Shown here piece by piece: positions 14,035 to 17,545 of a stretch of 17,545 nucleotides of DNA. This DNA is from an uncultured Eubacteriales bacterium (GTDB taxonomy: Bacteria; Bacillota; Clostridia; Lachnospirales; Anaerotignaceae), in the NCBI GenBank assembly GCA_934256695.1, contig CAKQPE010000034.1:1-17545 (forward strand), read 5' to 3'. The position numbers were made by a program, and so were the translations under genes. The notes under the pieces were generated by a model. That model saw only the letters and a program-made list of their open reading frames with translations. It was not told the origin of the DNA and did not search any database. Each line of letters starts with the position of its first letter. Within the stretch, counting starts at the first letter, position 1.

Positions 14035-14232
14035 TAATATTAATCTGTCAGCAGCAAATTCGGGCCAAGACATAATTTTACTATGTCCGTCCGCGTCCGG
14101 CAGCTTTTTTTACTTCTTTATTTAAAAGTCACTTATCTTTTCACTATCTTTCTTGATAATGCCCTGTATTCACATTATAATAATTTATATATTATTAATT
14201 TTTGTTGGGTATTTTTAAGGGAGGAAATATTT

Positions 14233-15627
14233 ATGTCCGATGTAACGGTGCTTAACCTTGGCAAAACTCCGTCAAGAACGGTACTGAAACTTTCTTGGCC
14301 GGCTATTGCCGAACAGTTTCTCATTTCTGCGGCAAGTCTTATAGATACGGCCATGGTAGGCTCTCTCGGTCCTGCCGCTACTGCCGCCGTAGGTATAAAT
14401 GCTTCTACCATATGGCTTATAGAAGGTTTCAGCACGGCTTTAAGTGCCGGATTTATGTATGTGGTAGCCCATTCTCTGGGAGAGCATAATGTTTCTTCTG
14501 CCAAAAGAGCTGTCCGTCAGGCTGTAATATCATCTTTTATTCTCGGTCTTATAACAATGTTAATAACAGAGCTTATATCTCCTCACCTTTGTCTTTGGCT
14601 TGGCGGAGATATGGAAATTTATTCTCTGGCAAGAAGTTATCTTAGCATTGTAGGCTTCGGTATGCTTTTTAAGTCGATAACAATTATTCTTTCCTCTGTT
14701 TTAAGAGCAGCCGGAAACACCAAAACCCCGTTAAGAATAAATATAGCCGCAAATATTGCAAATGTAGTAGGAAACTTCTTTCTTATATATAGCACAAGAA
14801 AAGTTACCGCAGGCAGTTTTTCTTTTAATATTTTAGGTCTCGGTCTCGGTGTTAAAGGAGCGGCAGCGTCTACGGCATTTTCAAATATATTGTCGGGAAT
14901 ACTCCTTCTTTCGGCAATATATACAGTCAGTACTCCCGTTAAACTTAAAATAAAAGGCGATTACCGATTTACAAAAAAAGTAATGACAAAAGTTCTCGGC
15001 ATAAGTTTTCCCGTTGCCGTTGAAAGGACAACCATATGTTTAGGTCAGATTATGCTTACCCGAATACTTTCAAGTGTAGGCACAATAGCCATAGCCGTTC
15101 ATCAGCTTGTAAATCAGTGCGAAAGCATTATGTATCTTCCGGCATACGGTTTTGCTTCATCGGGAACAACTTTAATCGGTCAGTCTTTGGGTGCAAAAGA
15201 TGTTAAAAAAGCAGATAATTTTGCCAAACTGCTTTTTATAATAAATTCAATATTTATATTATTGCTTTGTATCCCTATCTTTATATTTTCAAAAGAAATA
15301 CTGACTCTTTTTACACCAAGCGAAGAAACCATACGTCTCGGAGACATTGCCCTTAAAATGACAGCCGGAACGGAAGTTTTATTTTCTCTTACTGTTGTAA
15401 TGGGCGGTATATGCCGAGGCTCCGGTGATGTAAAATTTCCTTTATTCCTTTCCCTTGGCGGAATGTGGATAATACGTCTTTTGCCTGCGTATATATTCGC
15501 TCATGCGTTTAATATGGGAGTAATAGGTGTAGAGCTTGCCATTGCAATAGATGTATCCGTAAGAGGCATTATTTGTATAGTAAGGCTTCTGAACGGAAAG
15601 TGGAAGCCAAAACAGCTTATAAAATAA
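14233..15627 (+). CDS. MATE-family multidrug/cation efflux transporter
   Basis: This is a 12-helix, ion-coupled antiporter of the multidrug and toxic compound extrusion family, exporting drugs or metabolites from the cytoplasm. From ATG 14233 it has 464 residues, the normal size. The frame is open 50 codons further upstream to ATG 14083, but GGGAGGAAAT at 14219-14228 and the family-like N-terminus MSDVTVLNLGKTPSRTVLKLSWP support 14233. Two homologous six-helix halves are visible: the first with AEQFLISAASLIDTAMVG and LRAAGNTKTPL, the second with YLPAYGFASSGTTLIGQSLGA and GGICRGSGDVKFPL. The subfamily resembles NorM/DinF-like proteins, and the substrate cannot be deduced. Its stop codon is immediately followed by element X copy 2, so the gene's original 3' flank has been replaced. 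Confidence 0.93.
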   Translation: MSDVTVLNLGKTPSRTVLKLSWPAIAEQFLISAASLIDTAMVGSLGPAATAAVGINASTIWLIEGFSTALSAGFMYVVAHSLGEHNVSSAKRAVRQAVISSFILGLITMLITELISPHLCLWLGGDMEIYSLARSYLSIVGFGMLFKSITIILSSVLRAAGNTKTPLRINIAANIANVVGNFFLIYSTRKVTAGSFSFNILGLGLGVKGAAASTAFSNILSGILLLSAIYTVSTPVKLKIKGDYRFTKKVMTKVLGISFPVAVERTTICLGQIMLTRILSSVGTIAIAVHQLVNQCESIMYLPAYGFASSGTTLIGQSLGAKDVKKADNFAKLLFIINSIFILLLCIPIFIFSKEILTLFTPSEETIRLGDIALKMTAGTEVLFSLTVVMGGICRGSGDVKFPLFLSLGGMWIIRLLPAYIFAHAFNMGVIGVELAIAIDVSVRGIICIVRLLNGKWKPKQLIK

Positions 15628-15816
15628 CACCTAAGTCGAAATCAGGATTTCGACTTGTTCAAACAGAAGAATAAACAGACAGGTTCCATCGGCTTAAAAG
15701 CCTTGAAACCTGCTGTTTTCCTCGTCGGAAATGAATTCCGACTGCGGATTCCATTCGGGAAACCCATTCGTTTCCCGAACCTTTCCACTTTATAAAATAA
15801 CTTTGTCTACAGTCTG
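15628..15816 (+). mobile_element. Element X copy 2, left end truncated
   Basis: Bases 15628-15811 match copy 1 in inverse orientation at 181 of 184 positions, with no gaps. It ends with the terminal repeat CTTTGTCTACA (15801-15811) plus GTCTG, directly before a perfect hairpin. The first 15 bases of the full left end (seen in copies 1 and 3) are missing, and the element starts at the base after the MATE stop codon. Internal perfect or near-perfect hairpins are at 15633-15656, 15673-15718, 15724-15742 and 15754-15779. Confidence 0.82.
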
Positions 15817-15845
15817 AAAGAAATGGTTTTTACCATTTCTTTTTT
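15817..15845 (+). terminator. Rho-independent terminator after the MATE gene and element X copy 2
   Basis: A perfect 11-bp stem AAAGAAATGGT/ACCATTTCTTT (15817-15827 and 15832-15842) has a 4-T loop and a T-run. It abuts the end of element X exactly as the hairpins of copies 1 and 3 do, so the MATE transcript would run through element X before terminating. Confidence 0.82.
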
Positions 15846-15872
15846 ATAATTAATATTAATACAATTTTACTA

Positions 15873-15901
15873 TTGTTTTTTTATTAAAACAGATGTATAA
15901 T
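15873..15901 (+). promoter_or_regulatory. Sigma-A promoter of pncB
   Basis: TTGTTT (15873-15878), 17 bp, a perfect TATAAT (15896-15901). The leader of about 70 bases carries a small GTTAA/TTAAC dyad (15907-15932) and a T-run; I did not recognise an NAD or nicotinate regulatory site. The ribosome-binding site is AAAGGAAG before ATG 15979. Confidence 0.75.
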
Positions 15902-15978
15902 CTTTAGTTAATATACATTTTAATAAGTTAACGGAAGTTGTTTTTTTTCATTATTGCAAACCGAAAGGAAGTTTAAAA

Positions 15979-17427
15979 ATGTACAGAACCGACTTATCCC
16001 TTCTTACGGATTTTTATGAAATGACAATGATGCAGGGATACCACAAAACCCCACAAGAAAGCAAAACAGCTGTATTTGATGTATTTTTCAGAGAAAACCC
16101 TTCAAAAAGCGGATATGCTATTACAGCAGGTTTACAGCAGGTTATAGAATATATTAAAAATCTGCATTTTTCCGAAGAAGATATTCAGTATTTAAAATCT
16201 CTCAATGCTTTTGATGATAATTTTATTGAATATCTTAGAAACTTTAAATTTACCGGTGAAATTTATGCCGTACCTGAAGGTACTGTTGTTTTCCCTATGG
16301 AGCCGCTTTTAAGAATTAAAGCTCCTATTATGCAGGCACAGCTTGTGGAAACGGCAATACTTAACATCATAAACCACCAGAGCCTTATAGCTACAAAGGC
16401 TTCACGTGTTGTCTGGGCGGCACAGGGCGATCCTATAATGGAGTTTGGTTTAAGACGTGCTCAGGGCCCCGATGCCGGTACACTCGGTGCAAGAGCAGCT
16501 GTAATAGGCGGCTGTGTAGGCACAAGCAACGTTCTTACCGGCAAAATTTTCGGTGTTCCGGTAATGGGCACTCATGCACACAGTTGGGTTATGAGTTTTC
16601 CTTCCGAAATTGAAGCGTTCAGAGTTTATGCCGACAGATTTCCTAACAACTGCACTCTCCTTGTTGACACATACAACACTCTTGAACAGGGTGTTCCGGA
16701 CGCAATTAAATGCTTTGATGAAATGAAGGCAAAAGGTATTGAACTTAAAAACTACGGTATCCGTCTTGACAGCGGCGACCTTGCTTACCTTTCTAAAAAA
16801 GCAAGAGTTATGCTTGATAATGCAGGATACAAAGATGCTAAAATATGTGCATCAAGTGACTTGGACGAAAATCTTATAGCCAGCCTTAAAATACAAGGTG
16901 CTAAAATCGATACATGGGGTGTCGGAACAAGGCTTATAACATCTCACGACTGTCCTTCTTTCGGCGGTGTGTATAAGCTTTCCGCAGAAACCGATGAAAA
17001 CGGTGAGTTTGTTCCTAAAATAAAGCTTTCAAACAACCCTTCTAAAATTACAAATCCGGGAGTTAAAAAGACATTCCGTATTTATGATAAAGAAACAGGC
17101 AAAATAAAAGCCGACCTTATCGCCCTTGAGGACGAAAGCTTTGATACAAACGAACCTCTTACCGTATGTGACCATTATGCACCTTGGAAATCAATGACAC
17201 TTAAACCGGGAACATATACATTAAGAGAACTTCTTGTTCCTATATTTATAGACGGAAACTGTGTTTACGAATCACCTTCTACAATGGAAATTCAGGCAAT
17301 TGCCAAAAAAGAGCTTGATACTCTTTGGGAAGAACACAGACGTCTTGAAAATCCGCATATAGTACCTGTTGATCTTTCGGACAAGCTTTATCTTTTAAGA
17401 GAGCAGCTTATTCGTGATTTAGGCTGA
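15979..17427 (+). CDS. pncB: Nicotinate phosphoribosyltransferase
   Basis: This enzyme joins nicotinate to 5-phosphoribosyl-1-pyrophosphate, with ATP use, to make nicotinate mononucleotide for NAD salvage. It has 482 residues, matching the long Gram-positive form. The N-terminal MYRTDLSLLTDFYEMTMMQGY is typical. FGLRRAQGPDAG is at 156-167, and the GTHAHSW motif at 197-203 holds the conserved histidines, one of which is phosphorylated in the family. LVDTYNT and GIRLDSGDL follow. The C-terminal region is complete, ending at TGA 17425-17427. It appears to be transcribed alone from a strong promoter and stopped by its own hairpin terminator. Confidence 0.96.
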   Translation: MYRTDLSLLTDFYEMTMMQGYHKTPQESKTAVFDVFFRENPSKSGYAITAGLQQVIEYIKNLHFSEEDIQYLKSLNAFDDNFIEYLRNFKFTGEIYAVPEGTVVFPMEPLLRIKAPIMQAQLVETAILNIINHQSLIATKASRVVWAAQGDPIMEFGLRRAQGPDAGTLGARAAVIGGCVGTSNVLTGKIFGVPVMGTHAHSWVMSFPSEIEAFRVYADRFPNNCTLLVDTYNTLEQGVPDAIKCFDEMKAKGIELKNYGIRLDSGDLAYLSKKARVMLDNAGYKDAKICASSDLDENLIASLKIQGAKIDTWGVGTRLITSHDCPSFGGVYKLSAETDENGEFVPKIKLSNNPSKITNPGVKKTFRIYDKETGKIKADLIALEDESFDTNEPLTVCDHYAPWKSMTLKPGTYTLRELLVPIFIDGNCVYESPSTMEIQAIAKKELDTLWEEHRRLENPHIVPVDLSDKLYLLREQLIRDLG

Positions 17428-17435
17428 TAATTTAC

Positions 17436-17465
17436 AAAACCGTGGGAATAAACCCACGGTTTTTG
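17436..17465 (+). terminator. Rho-independent terminator of pncB
   Basis: A perfect 11-bp stem AAAACCGTGGG (17436-17446) and CCCACGGTTTT (17453-17463) with a 6-base loop and T-run lies 8 bp after the stop codon. Element X copy 3 begins immediately afterwards with GAGTG. Confidence 0.88.
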
Positions 17466-17545
17466 AGTGTGTCGACAAAGTCGACACCTAAGTCGAAATC
17501 AGGATTTCGACTTGTTCAAACAGAAGAATAAACAGACAGGTTCCA
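17465..17545 (+). mobile_element. Element X copy 3, cut by the window edge
   Basis: After GAGTG the terminal repeat TGTCGACAAAG (17470-17480) begins the element. Bases 17485-17545 are identical to the first 61 bases of copy 2. The end TGTCGACAAAGTCGACA is itself a near-perfect palindrome. The rest lies beyond the window. Confidence 0.8.

Larger units (their letters stand above)
13878..14232. other. Divergent intergenic region spoIID / MATE gene
   Basis: This 355-bp spacer holds the two divergent promoters (13936-13964 and 14006-14034), a leader hairpin on the spoIID side and a GC-rich patch on the MATE side. I see no gene in it. The frame open from ATG 14083 into the MATE gene lacks a ribosome-binding site. 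Confidence 0.6.

Noticed and set aside
14083..14232. N-terminal extension of the MATE protein starting MSVRVRQLF
   Set aside because: There is no ribosome-binding site, it is unlike MATE N-termini, and a strong GGGAGGAAAT precedes ATG 14233. The extension is open frame in the leader.
15902..15978. NAD or nicotinate-responsive riboswitch before pncB
   Set aside because: The leader is about 70 bases of AT-rich sequence with only a 5-bp dyad; no aptamer-like structure is recognisable.

Overview
This is a 17.5 kb chromosomal window from a low-GC, endospore-forming Firmicute. I infer class Clostridia, plausibly Lachnospirales. The basis is AT-rich intergenic DNA, Gram-positive ribosome-binding sites and sigma-A promoters, two sporulation-linked genes (a SpoIID/LytB protein and YlbJ), a Pta-AckA acetate pathway, and ylb-type gene order around tmcAL and yceD-rpmF. 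Nearly all genes are housekeeping. The unusual material is in the intergenic spaces.

Layout. 1-644 (-): 5' part of folC, cut by the window edge. 1086-1964 (+): a LysR-type regulator whose stop codon abuts that of a convergent YczE-like membrane protein (1965-2645, -). 3204-4097 (-): an aldolase of the DapA/N-acetylneuraminate lyase superfamily. 4219-6940 (-): an operon reading yceD (DUF177), rpmF, plsX, acpP, rnc, that is, ribosome assembly, phospholipid/fatty-acid synthesis and RNA processing. rpmF (6255-6434) is a 59-residue gene. 7116-9408 (-): pta-ackA for acetate and ATP formation. Divergent from pta is tmcAL-ylbJ (9661-11886, +). spoIID (12204-13877, -) converges on ylbJ. Divergent from spoIID is a MATE efflux gene (14233-15627, +), followed by a nicotinate phosphoribosyltransferase gene, pncB (15979-17427, +).

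Two dispersed repeat families fill the gaps. Family X has copies at 2937-3145, 15628-15816 and 17465 to the window end. It is a roughly 200-bp non-coding element with 11-bp imperfect terminal inverted repeats and four internal hairpins, and its two long copies differ at only 3 of 184 positions. Every copy abuts a terminator-like hairpin. In copy 1 the same 32-bp hairpin is present as an exact direct repeat on both sides, as if insertion had duplicated an entire transcription terminator. Family Y has copies at 797-918, 11916-12030 and 12061-12181. It is a module of about 115-120 bp with three successive hairpins, the last terminator-like; stem sequences differ between members while pairing and the unpaired segments are kept. 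Two Y copies form the 3' ends of ylbJ and spoIID.

I found no CRISPR array, tRNA, rRNA, prophage or transposase. The best candidate for something undescribed is the terminator-associated element X, followed by the covarying Y module.
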